A stretch of 64,000 nt of DNA from an uncultured bacterium (GTDB lineage Bacteria; Cyanobacteriota; Vampirovibrionia; Gastranaerophilales; Gastranaerophilaceae), in NCBI GenBank assembly GCA_949296425.1, contig CASFPN010000044.1, positions 48,754 through 112,753 of the forward strand, written 5' to 3'. The notes below the pieces were generated by a model, which saw nothing but the letters and a program-made list of their open reading frames with translations, was not told the origin of the DNA and ran no database searches. Position numbers and translations under genes: made by a program. Shown here in pieces: positions 53,745 through 62,475 of the stretch (position 1 is its first letter; every line of letters begins with the position of its first letter).

Positions 53745-53831
53745 TGTCATTCCGAACTTGTTTAGGAATCTAATCATTGTAAGCTCCTGAAACAACTTCA
53801 GAGCCTGTCCTGAATTTATTTCAAGGGTGAC
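53745..53831. repeat. REP-like elements
   Basis: Degenerate arms CCGAACTTGTTTAGG, CTGAAACAACTTCAG and CTGAATTTATTTCAAGG form successive hairpins. The rest of 53611-53930 is AT-rich without a gene. Confidence 0.6.
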
Positions 53832-53930
53832 AATTTTAGCCTTTTTTAGTGTAAACTGCTATACATATCCCCATTGCATATATTGACAAAATAGATAAAA
53901 TCATAAATAATAAAAAGTAGCAAGAATTAA

Positions 53931-54053
53931 GAGGAGTTTTATTATGAAAAAGATTAAGAAGCTGAGAATTGCCCCCCCCCCGAAAGGTTAAACTGGACTT
54001 ACTCTTATGGAAATCTAATTGACGAGATACAAAAAGCGTGCCACAATAATGAC
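53931..54053 (+). promoter_or_regulatory. ribosome binding site, ATG and leader of the 54-kb tract-controlled prepilin
   Basis: GAGGAG (53931-53936) precedes ATG 53944 (MKKIKKLRI), then C10. At C10 the frame meets TAA at once (GGT TAA). At C11 or C8 it passes 24 sense codons into the ATG 54054 frame without a stop, giving 324 residues in total. Confidence 0.65.
53972..53981. repeat. C10 homopolymer near a prepilin start
   Basis: Ten C flanked AGAATTG and GAAAGGTTAA, nearly the same flanks as the tract at 49236. Confidence 0.92.
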
Positions 54054-54917
54054 ATGAAATATCACAACAATAAGTTAACAAAATTCAAGAAGCCTGAGTG
54101 TACTACGAACATAGGTCTGCCGAATAATCAACGAAAATGTGGGTTCACACTTGCAGAAGGTACTACGCATACAACTCTGCAGAACTTGAAATATGCGTTC
54201 ACTTTGGCCGAGGTATTAATCACCCTCGGCATTATTGGTGTGGTTGCGGCAATAATTATGCCAAATATTATAAGAAGCTATCGAAACAAAGTTTTTAAAG
54301 AACAATTTAAAGTTGCATATTCTCTTGTTAATCAAGCTGTACAACGTATGAGTCTTGACAATCCTGATATTATGAACACCTACTGCGGCACAAATTATAG
54401 TGGAAGTACTTCAGATAAAAACTCTCTTTTTGCTGAAGACTTTTCTAAATATTTTGATGTAGTAAAAGACAATACATCAGCTACCGGACTCAATAGCTAT
54501 TGGAATATATATGGCTTGAATGGATTAAATCAGCCAAACTACAAAAAATTTTCAAAACCATCAGATGTTAATGGTTATAATGATGGCAGCTTTGTAATAA
54601 AAAACGGAATGATTATAATGAATGGCTACTGCTGGCTTGGCGCATCACTCAAAAAAGGACAGCATGTAGAATTTCTGGTTGATACAAACGGACTCAAAGG
54701 TCCTAATGCAATGGGATATGATCTTTTTTATTTCTGGATAGATAATGAAAACAGAATTGTAACCAGTCCGGGATCCGTTACAAAAAAAACAGAGTACTGC
54801 AATTTTTTAACAGAAGACACGACTGGCGCACATAATGGTGTAAGTTGCTCAACTTTTGCATTAAAAGATCAATTTCCGCATGATGAAAACAAAAGCTACT
54901 GGGAAAGCCTGCCTTAA
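54054..54917 (+). CDS. type IV prepilin-like protein (54-kb locus, probably phase-variable)
   Basis: A 287-residue frame. Its leader holds a duplicated module, NNQRKCGFTLAEGTTH then LQNLKYA, followed by the true prepilin helix FTLAEVLITLGIIGVVAAI (about 50-68). The helix continues YSLVNQAVQRM; at the equivalent place the broken loci have SLV then TAA. The globular part contains paired Cys and GPNAMGYDLFYFWID, the position matched by GVDIMRY in the 60-kb locus. ATG 54054 has no ribosome binding site, so translation probably depends on the upstream ATG 53944 and the tract length. It overlaps the convergent SNF2 gene by four bases. Confidence 0.7.
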   Translation: MKYHNNKLTKFKKPECTTNIGLPNNQRKCGFTLAEGTTHTTLQNLKYAFTLAEVLITLGIIGVVAAIIMPNIIRSYRNKVFKEQFKVAYSLVNQAVQRMSLDNPDIMNTYCGTNYSGSTSDKNSLFAEDFSKYFDVVKDNTSATGLNSYWNIYGLNGLNQPNYKKFSKPSDVNGYNDGSFVIKNGMIIMNGYCWLGASLKKGQHVEFLVDTNGLKGPNAMGYDLFYFWIDNENRIVTSPGSVTKKTEYCNFLTEDTTGAHNGVSCSTFALKDQFPHDENKSYWESLP

Positions 54918-57886
54918 GCAGTCAAAGAGAATATCTGATAAATTTCCTCATCAGATAATTCTGTAATAATTTTTTCGCCCTCATAAACTGCCAGATCTGC
55001 AAGTTCTTTTTTGGATTTGAGCATTTCGTCAATTTTTTCTTCAAAAGTACCAAGAGTAATCATTCTATGAACCATTACATTTTTATCCTGCCCTATACGG
55101 TAAGTTCTGTCTGTTGCCTGATCTTCAACAGCCGGATTCCACCACAAATCGTAATGGATAACGTTTGTTGCGCTTGTAAGGTTCAGACCTGTACCGCCGG
55201 CTTTCAATGACAGCACCATAATTTTTGCATCATCGTCATTTTGAAAACGATTAATCAAATCCTCCCTTTGCGGAACTGTCAATGAACCGTGGAAAAATAA
55301 AGGTTCTGTTTCACATTCATCCGGAATTACCTTGCATAAAATATCGCCCATTTCTTTATACTGCGTAAAAATAAGAGTTTTTTCGTTATTATCAAGAATG
55401 CTCTGGACCGTGGAAATACATTTGTCCATTTTACCTGACAACTCTTTGCTCATTTCTCCGCCTTTTAAGAACTGATAAGGATGGTTACAGATCTGCTTCA
55501 AGGCGGTAATAAGTTTGAAAATATTTCCTCGTCTGTTGATTCCGGTAAAACCAGATATTTTATCCATCATTTCATTAAGAGTTTTTTCGTAAAGTACAGC
55601 CTGAGGCTTAGACAGATAGCAGTAATCATTAATTACCATTTTTTCAGGTAAATCTGTAATAACGTGTTTATCTGTTTTCAAACGTCTGAGGACAAACGGA
55701 GATACGGACATTTTAAGTTTTGCCGCACGCGAATTTTCTTTAAATCTTTCAATAGGTATAGCGTAACTTTTTTGAAATTCTCTCAAAGTACCCAAATATC
55801 CCTGATTAATAAAGTCAAATATTGACCATAATTCGGTCAATCTGTTCTCAACCGGTGTACCTGTCATTGCGATTTTAATATCCGATTTAAGCATTTTAAC
55901 CGCAATTGTTTGCGCGGTATCAGGGTTTTTAATATTTTGTGCTTCATCAACTATAATCATACCCCATTCATTTTTCTTCAATTCTTCAACATCAATACGC
56001 ATAATTGCATAAGTTGTAAGAATAACATCATGCTTCAAATCAAGCTTTCTTTCAGCACCGTGATAAATAACTGCATCCAGAGAAGGAGCAAACATTTGCA
56101 ATTCTTTCATCCAGTTGCCCATCAGAGTTGTCGGACAAATAACAAGAACCGGTTTGTCCAGTTTATTTTCTTCTTTTAATTTCAATATAAGGCTTATAAC
56201 CTGGATTGTTTTACCCAGTCCCATATCATCAGCCATACAGGCTCCAAAGCCTTTTGAAATATTTGTCCAAAGCCATTTTAACCCTGTAAGCTGATAAGGT
56301 CTGAGTTCTCCGTTCAAAGATTTCGGCACAGAAACTTCAACAGGCTTGTTGAAATCCTGAATAACTTTTGCAAAAGCTTCATCATAGTCAAAATCGTATT
56401 GAGCCAATTGCCCGGACATAGAAGCATGTATAAGTTCCATCCTAGTCATTGATTTTAAATTGTCTTTTGCAATCTGCTCAAATATTTTCTTGGTATCTTC
56501 TTTATCAATCAGAACGTATTTATTCTTATATTTAATAAGTCCGTTCTGGCCTTCAACAAGCTTATTAAATTCTTCAACGGAAAGCTTTTCATTCCCAATT
56601 GCAATTTCATAAGTAAAATCCAGAATGTCGTCAAGAGAAATTTTTGATGATGAATTGTTATTAAATATATCTGCAAGTTCTTTTGAACGAGAAGTTTTAA
56701 CTTTTGCATTGATAGAAGCACGCGGAACAACAATATTTGTTAATTCCTTTGGCAGAATAACCTCAATTTGGGCCTTTTGAAGGTAATACGCTGTTTTTGT
56801 TATTATTTGATAAACCTGATTCAAATCCAAATCCAGATAAAGTTTTTCTTCATCTTCAAATAAATTTTCCAATTCAGGCATATATCTGATTGCATAATTA
56901 AGCTGTTTTTCCACAATTCTTGCAATATCAGATGAATTTGCGCCAAAAACTTCTTCATCAGTGTATAACCTGTCAACAAGAATATCCTCATCTGTTTTTC
57001 TGTTTTTAATATAGACCTTTAATCTGAAAAACTCCTGATTTTCAAGTTTATCAATCTTAAAGAAAGGTATAACATCATATTTACCGAGATAAAGTTCATC
57101 AAACCACTGGGCAAAACTTTCAGCAATATCATGGCCTTTCATGACAGAGCGTTGCTCAAGATCTTTTATCATATAAGTTCCGGATTTTACATCTTTAAAT
57201 TTATAAGCTTTTATACCTAAAAACTTATAAATAACATAGTTTAAATAGTTATATATAAAATCATTAATAAAGTTCTTTGGTTTTTCACCTTTAATAAAAA
57301 GGTCATCGGGGATATTTTCCTCGAACAAATTTATAATCCTGGCAAGCTGCCTTGAATTAATAATAGGCTCGTATACAATTTTAAACATTGTACCGTGTTT
57401 TTTTATAGTCGGAATAAAATAAAGTTTTTCTATAAGCTTCATAACAAAATATGTAAGCTTATTCAAATAAATAAAAGTAGGAGTCAAAGATTCAATATCA
57501 ACGACATTGGCAAATCCGCCGAAATAATCCATAACAAGGTCAAGACTCATTGAATACCCGACCTTATCATCCATTACTTCTGACCTGAATCTAAACAGGG
57601 AGCCTTTTGATTTCAGATAATACTGGAAATTGTTTGTAGGAGTGATAAAAAAGGATAATTTATTGTTATTATTTACAAGATAAAAATTAGTATTTCTAGC
57701 AGGAGCATTAGGACTCAAAAATATTCCCGCGAATTCATCTTCAACCGTCTGATATATCAAACTCAATGTATAACGAAAGTCCTTGTTCTTAAATCCATCC
57801 GGATTTTCAGACAGATTAAAGAAAAGTTCATCCACATTATTCTTTTTAAATGAAAAATCAATATCTAAGTTTTTTATATCAGCCAT
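54914..57886 (-). CDS. SNF2-family DEAD-like helicase
   Basis: A 990-residue ATPase. The N-terminal 510 residues form a large alpha/beta region of the kind seen in bacterial SNF2-associated domains. The Snf2 ATPase then follows: DDMGLGKTIQVISL (about 552), DEAQNIKN (about 645), MTGTPVENRL, and the second RecA domain with LSLKAGGTGLNLTSA and TDRTYRIGQ. Such enzymes move along or remodel nucleoprotein; the bacterial role may be transcription recycling or repair. No defence genes adjoin it. AAGGAT ribosome binding site. Confidence 0.88.
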   Translation of the reverse strand: MADIKNLDIDFSFKKNNVDELFFNLSENPDGFKNKDFRYTLSLIYQTVEDEFAGIFLSPNAPARNTNFYLVNNNNKLSFFITPTNNFQYYLKSKGSLFRFRSEVMDDKVGYSMSLDLVMDYFGGFANVVDIESLTPTFIYLNKLTYFVMKLIEKLYFIPTIKKHGTMFKIVYEPIINSRQLARIINLFEENIPDDLFIKGEKPKNFINDFIYNYLNYVIYKFLGIKAYKFKDVKSGTYMIKDLEQRSVMKGHDIAESFAQWFDELYLGKYDVIPFFKIDKLENQEFFRLKVYIKNRKTDEDILVDRLYTDEEVFGANSSDIARIVEKQLNYAIRYMPELENLFEDEEKLYLDLDLNQVYQIITKTAYYLQKAQIEVILPKELTNIVVPRASINAKVKTSRSKELADIFNNNSSSKISLDDILDFTYEIAIGNEKLSVEEFNKLVEGQNGLIKYKNKYVLIDKEDTKKIFEQIAKDNLKSMTRMELIHASMSGQLAQYDFDYDEAFAKVIQDFNKPVEVSVPKSLNGELRPYQLTGLKWLWTNISKGFGACMADDMGLGKTIQVISLILKLKEENKLDKPVLVICPTTLMGNWMKELQMFAPSLDAVIYHGAERKLDLKHDVILTTYAIMRIDVEELKKNEWGMIIVDEAQNIKNPDTAQTIAVKMLKSDIKIAMTGTPVENRLTELWSIFDFINQGYLGTLREFQKSYAIPIERFKENSRAAKLKMSVSPFVLRRLKTDKHVITDLPEKMVINDYCYLSKPQAVLYEKTLNEMMDKISGFTGINRRGNIFKLITALKQICNHPYQFLKGGEMSKELSGKMDKCISTVQSILDNNEKTLIFTQYKEMGDILCKVIPDECETEPLFFHGSLTVPQREDLINRFQNDDDAKIMVLSLKAGGTGLNLTSATNVIHYDLWWNPAVEDQATDRTYRIGQDKNVMVHRMITLGTFEEKIDEMLKSKKELADLAVYEGEKIITELSDEEIYQIFSLTA

Positions 57887-57969
57887 AATTATCCTTATCG
57901 TGGAAAGTGAGAAAGGATAGGTAAATTTTTATAAAATTATACCTTCAGCTTTCACTTTACACATTTCAC

Positions 57970-59496
57970 TCATTTTATTAACGAATCACAGTCCATTTCA
58001 ACAGGTTTATCAATACCCATTAACTGAAGAACAGTAGGCGCAATATTGCATAAAGCCCCATCATCCTTAAGCTGCAAATTCTTAGGTGCATTTATAAGCA
58101 CAAAAGGTACTTTATTTGTTGTGTGCGCAGTTTGCGGTTTACCTGTATCCGGATTAACCATAACTTCAGAATTACCATGGTCAGCTGTCAAAAGCATGAT
58201 GATATTGTTTTTAATGCAAGCATCCGCAATTTTACCAACACATTCATCAACTGTATGACAGGCTTTTTCAGCGGCCTCAAGAACACCGGTATGCCCAACC
58301 ATATCAGGATTTGCGAAATTAACCAGAATAAACCCGTATTCAGGATTTTCAATAGCTTTTAAAACGTTTTCGCAAACCGCCGGCGCACTCATTTCAGGCT
58401 GCATATCGTATGTAGCAACCTTTGGTGAAGGGACAAGGACTCTTGTTTCATGAGCTTGTGGTTCATCAATACCGCCGTTAAAGAAAAATGTAACATGAGC
58501 ATATTTTTCAGTTTCAGCAGTTCTAAATTGATGAATGCCGTTAGCTTCAAGAACATCGCCCAAAATATTTACAAGGTGTTCTTTCGGGAATGCAACAGGA
58601 AAAGTAAAGTCTTCATTATAACTTGTCATCGTAATATAGCAAAGATTTTTCAAAACTTTTTTTCTTTCAAAACCGTCAAAATCTTTAAAATTAAGAGCTT
58701 TTGAGATTTCTCTTGCCCTGTCTGGTCTAAAGTTTATAAAAATAATAGAATCGTTATCATGAATTCTGGATTCTTCGCCTCCTATAACGGTCGGAAGTAC
58801 AAATTCATCGTTATCACCTCTGGCATAAGATGCTTTTACCCCTTCACAGGCAGATACAGCTTTTTCACCTTCTCCAAATAATAAAGCATTATAGCCTTTT
58901 TCCACTCTATCCCAACGGTTATCTCTGTCCATTATATAGTAACGGCCGATAATCGTTGCAACAGGAGGAAGACCGTATTTTTTTAATTCATCTTCAACAG
59001 GTTGAATAAATGTGCAAGCACTTTGAGGGGGCGTATCACGTCCGTCTAAAAATGCATGAACATAAACACGTTTCAAACCGTTATCAGCAGCCATTTTTAT
59101 CAAGGCTAATAAATGGTCTAATGAAGAATGAACACCGCCGGTGGAAACAAGTCCGAAAATATGAAGAGCTGAATTATTTTCTTTTGCATGATTTATAGCC
59201 ATTAAAAAACGTTCGTTCTTAAAAAAAGAACCGTCTTTTATTGCCCTGTTAATTCTTGATAAATCCTGATGAACAACACGGCCAGCACCTAAGTTCAGGT
59301 GTCCGACTTCGCTGTTTCCCATCTGTCCGTCTGGCAGACCGACATATTGCCCGTCAGCGTGAATTGATATTGACGGATATTCTTTTACAAGTTTGTCAAC
59401 GTGAACGGGATGAGCAAGTTTAGTTGCATCATATTCAGGGTGATTATTACTTATTCCCCAACCATCCATAATACATAATAATACTCTCTGTGTCAT
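57970..59496 (-). CDS. gpmI: 2,3-bisphosphoglycerate-independent phosphoglycerate mutase
   Basis: A 508-residue two-metal mutase interconverting 3- and 2-phosphoglycerate. The metal-binding CIMDGWGIS opens the protein. The phosphoserine nucleophile is Ser62 in MGNSEVGHLNLGAGR. FLDGRDTPP and INFRPDRARE follow, then the C-terminal metal site LLTADHGNSEVM. Normal length. GAGG ribosome binding site. Confidence 0.96.
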   Translation of the reverse strand: MTQRVLLCIMDGWGISNNHPEYDATKLAHPVHVDKLVKEYPSISIHADGQYVGLPDGQMGNSEVGHLNLGAGRVVHQDLSRINRAIKDGSFFKNERFLMAINHAKENNSALHIFGLVSTGGVHSSLDHLLALIKMAADNGLKRVYVHAFLDGRDTPPQSACTFIQPVEDELKKYGLPPVATIIGRYYIMDRDNRWDRVEKGYNALLFGEGEKAVSACEGVKASYARGDNDEFVLPTVIGGEESRIHDNDSIIFINFRPDRAREISKALNFKDFDGFERKKVLKNLCYITMTSYNEDFTFPVAFPKEHLVNILGDVLEANGIHQFRTAETEKYAHVTFFFNGGIDEPQAHETRVLVPSPKVATYDMQPEMSAPAVCENVLKAIENPEYGFILVNFANPDMVGHTGVLEAAEKACHTVDECVGKIADACIKNNIIMLLTADHGNSEVMVNPDTGKPQTAHTTNKVPFVLINAPKNLQLKDDGALCNIAPTVLQLMGIDKPVEMDCDSLIK

Positions 59497-59580
59497 AATT
59501 TTAATCCTCTATTTATATTTCCTTCTAAACCGCATTTTATCAGGAACAAAGAAAAATTACAATACAAGAGAAAATACTTA

Positions 59581-60123
59581 TTACGGCTCATCTCCAAAGT
59601 TGTAGCGAGTATATTCAACTTTATCATATAACAAGGCATTGTTGAGTAAATCTTGCTCAAGACAAACTAATTTGCCTTCAGAATTAATATTGTAACGCAT
59701 TATGTCCACACCTATCTGATTTGGGAGATTCTCACCATTTGTATCAACAGCAATCTGAGCACACCTGTCAACCTTATAGGTTATTGTATCACCTGTTTCA
59801 TAACCGTTTTCATCGCGTTCTGGTGCTGACAAAGTTTTTTTACACGAATCGTACTGAGTAACAGTTAGTATTAATCCGTTTTTTAAATATATACGACCAT
59901 CCCAGCTCATAGCGTAAGCTTGTGCATAAACACCGTTTACTTTATACGACGGAGAATTTTCTTTAACAGAGTATGTAGCACAATATTTTACCCCTCTTGT
60001 TTTACAAACAGTAGCACCATCTAACACTGTTGCCAGCTCATTTGCAACCTGAGCGGAAGTTTTCGATGTATCAAACAAACACAACAAATTATCACAATTA
60101 TTTTTTACTTTATAAAGGTTCAA
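59581..60123 (-). CDS. variable C-terminal region of a prepilin-like protein, behind an in-frame TAA
   Basis: 180 codons continue the frame of 60130-60583 after TAA 60130-60132, with a possible TTG start at 60123 but no ribosome binding site. The first 30 residues (LYKVKNNCDNLLCLFDTSKT onwards) are identical to the 27-kb copy. The rest diverges (ERDENGYETGD, GVDIMRYNINSEGKL, VEYTRYNFGDEP). The open frame after a nonsense codon suggests selection, a silent-cassette role, or recent damage. Confidence 0.5.
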   Translation of the reverse strand: MNLYKVKNNCDNLLCLFDTSKTSAQVANELATVLDGATVCKTRGVKYCATYSVKENSPSYKVNGVYAQAYAMSWDGRIYLKNGLILTVTQYDSCKKTLSAPERDENGYETGDTITYKVDRCAQIAVDTNGENLPNQIGVDIMRYNINSEGKLVCLEQDLLNNALLYDKVEYTRYNFGDEP

Positions 60124-60129
60124 CGTATT

Positions 60130-60583
60130 TTAAACTAAAGAATGTGCATGCTTTAATTTTGTTGCATACATTTTTGACTGATAGTTTGCTACTAATGTCG
60201 GAAGGGTCATCGCTGCAACCACACCTATGATGCCGATGGTGATGAGAACCTCTGCCAATGTAAACGCGCATTTACGTTGACTGGTCGGGAGGACTGCGTG
60301 CGCAGCACCTTTTACAAGGGTAAAGACGGATTTGCGTTGTCTGACCGACAGCTCTACGTGCGTAGCACCTTTTGCAAGGGTAAAGAGTATTTGCGTTGAC
60401 TGATCGGCAGATCTACGTGCGTAGCACAACTCTACCGGGAGAGGAAAAACTTTTACGATACTTCTTAGTGCCTTAGTGACATAGTATCTTACGAACTTTA
60501 AATAGCTTGACTTCCTGACATCTGATCCTAGGCCTAGCTCAGAAGGCCCCCCCCCCGAAGCTCTCTGTTTTAATCTTTTTCAT
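60130..60583 (-). pseudogene. tract-disrupted prepilin N-terminal region (60-kb locus)
   Basis: AAGGAG precedes ATG 60583 (MKKIKTESF), then G10. At G10 the frame stops at TGA. At G9 or G12 it is open to the prepilin. The leader contains three successive modules, ILFTLAKGATHVELSVRQRK, SVFTLVKGAAHAVLPTSQRK and CAFTLAEVLITIGIIGVVAA, the last being the true pilin helix. The frame ends HSLV TAA exactly as in the 27-kb locus. About 380 bases of the 5' part are near-identical between the two loci. Confidence 0.6.
60547..60556. repeat. C10/G10 homopolymer near a prepilin start
   Basis: Ten C on the plus strand, flanked AGAAGG and GAAGCTC. Nine or twelve would keep the prepilin frame open. Confidence 0.92.
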
Positions 60584-60742
60584 AAAAAAACTCCTTATAT
60601 CTTAATATTATTTACATGAAAAAGTTTATCATAAATACCGTATTTTGTCCATATTGATATGACAATTTACACACCCCTTTCATCATCACTCAGAATTTTA
60701 AATATTTACACCTATGCTAAGCAATATCATATTAAATTTCAG

Positions 60743-62335
60743 CTAATCAAAGAGAGCATTTATTTTATCTAAAATGTCCTGAGGGTCAATTTCATTAGTT
60801 ATTTTATTAATATCCTGAGCTATCTGATACAGTTTTGCAGCTTCAATCTTATCACCTGTTATTGCAATAGCCCTTGCAAGGTTAAAATGAGCGAGCGCAT
60901 AATTAGGATTACACTCAACAGATTTTTTAAACAAATCAATAGCCGGTTTTATTCTGCCCAAATCATCAAGATAAATTACACCCAGATTGTTATAAGCAAT
61001 ATCGTAATTTTTATCATACTCTATTGCAAGTTCATATTCCTTAACAGCTTCATCAATATCACCGTTACCCCAGTACAAAAATCCTAAATTACAGTGAATT
61101 TTAGCATTTTTAGGGTCTAAATCAAGAGCATTTCTATAAACCTGAAGCGCATTATTAATATCTTCCTTATCGTAAAATGCACTGCCTAAATTTACATAAA
61201 TATCTATATCATTAGGAGTCAAAAGATAAGCGCTTTGATAAGAACTTATAGCAGCATTTAAATCCTGTTTAGACTCCTGAAATACAAATCCTAAAGTTTG
61301 ATTAATAATACTCGTCCACTGCCTTCTCGGATTGAGGGTAACAGCAGTTTGAAAATGAGAAATTGCCCTGTCAATATCACCTTTCACATATAAAATATTA
61401 GCAAGATTTGAATGAACATCGGGCATATTCGGCATAATTTGTATTAATTTTTCATAAATTTCAACGGCACTGTCATAATCCCCCTGTTCTTCATAAGCTT
61501 GACAAAGATGCTTATAAGCAGGGATATTCAAACTGTCAAGCCAAATTGCCATTTTGTATTCCGTAACCGCATCCTCAAATTGCCCCAGAGAACGATAAAT
61601 GTCTCCAGTTAAACAATATAACGGAGTAAACCCGGGTGCTTTTTCAATTGCTTCGGCATACACTTCCAATGCCTCTGAAAGTTTATTAAATTGTACCAGA
61701 TAAGCACCTTTTACAAGTATAGGGAAAAATTTAAGGTAAGAAACAAGTTTTGCAACATTGCCCAACGCTATCTTATCAAAAGGAAGCGTTAATAAAGAAA
61801 GTAAAAACTCAAATTTTGAAAGCATAAAATTTTTAAAACTCCTCGCCGACGAGACATTATAAAGATTTGAAAGCAGAAAATGAGCACAGGAGTTTGCAAA
61901 AGGCATTGCTTTTATAGCCTTTTTAGCGTTTATTGAAGCTTCCAAAAAATGTGCTTTTTTAGTATAAGTTTCAGCAAGAAGATAATATGCTTTACCGAGT
62001 TTAGGATTCTTAGAAAGAGCCATATCAAGATAATTTACAGCCTTATCTAAATCTCCTTTGAAATAATGAGCCTGCCCTATTTTAAAATAAATCTCAGCAG
62101 AATCAATATATGTTTCAAGAGCTCTTTGATACTCAGTTATTGCTTCATCAATATACTGACATGAATTATAAATATCCAAATGCCATGCCAAATACAAATC
62201 CCCCAGACGAACATGCAAATCAGCATTTGTAGGATCATCCTGAAGTCCAATCTGGCAAAGCTCTATTGCGCTCTTTACATTACCTGTTTTGTATTCCTTA
62301 TTTATTTTCTTTTCAAGTTGTTTTGTATTATTCAT
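60743..62335 (-). CDS. TPR-repeat protein
   Basis: A 530-residue soluble protein with about twelve tetratricopeptide repeats in two blocks (about 20-150 and 220-520), for example YYLLAETYTKKAHFLEASI and IHCNLGFLYWGNGDIDEAVK. A non-TPR hydrophobic stretch (about 160-215) separates them. It is probably a scaffold. The family resembles O-GlcNAc-transferase-like TPR arrays but has no catalytic domain. No partner gene adjoins. 60584-60742 shows only AT-rich DNA. Confidence 0.85.
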   Translation of the reverse strand: MNNTKQLEKKINKEYKTGNVKSAIELCQIGLQDDPTNADLHVRLGDLYLAWHLDIYNSCQYIDEAITEYQRALETYIDSAEIYFKIGQAHYFKGDLDKAVNYLDMALSKNPKLGKAYYLLAETYTKKAHFLEASINAKKAIKAMPFANSCAHFLLSNLYNVSSARSFKNFMLSKFEFLLSLLTLPFDKIALGNVAKLVSYLKFFPILVKGAYLVQFNKLSEALEVYAEAIEKAPGFTPLYCLTGDIYRSLGQFEDAVTEYKMAIWLDSLNIPAYKHLCQAYEEQGDYDSAVEIYEKLIQIMPNMPDVHSNLANILYVKGDIDRAISHFQTAVTLNPRRQWTSIINQTLGFVFQESKQDLNAAISSYQSAYLLTPNDIDIYVNLGSAFYDKEDINNALQVYRNALDLDPKNAKIHCNLGFLYWGNGDIDEAVKEYELAIEYDKNYDIAYNNLGVIYLDDLGRIKPAIDLFKKSVECNPNYALAHFNLARAIAITGDKIEAAKLYQIAQDINKITNEIDPQDILDKINALFD

Positions 62336-62475
62336 AATATAAAATATTTATAAAAAATCTTGACAGAACCATAAAAAGATTCCATACTAAACATTGTAAA
62401 TAATAACGCACAAAAATGCAAGTTATTTATTATTAGAAATAATAGTATGGGTACCAGATTGCCTAAGAGGTGCAA

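Noticed and set aside
54914..57886. SNF2 helicase as part of a phage-defence island
   Set aside because: Neighbours are a prepilin and gpmI. No nuclease, methyltransferase or other defence component adjoins it.
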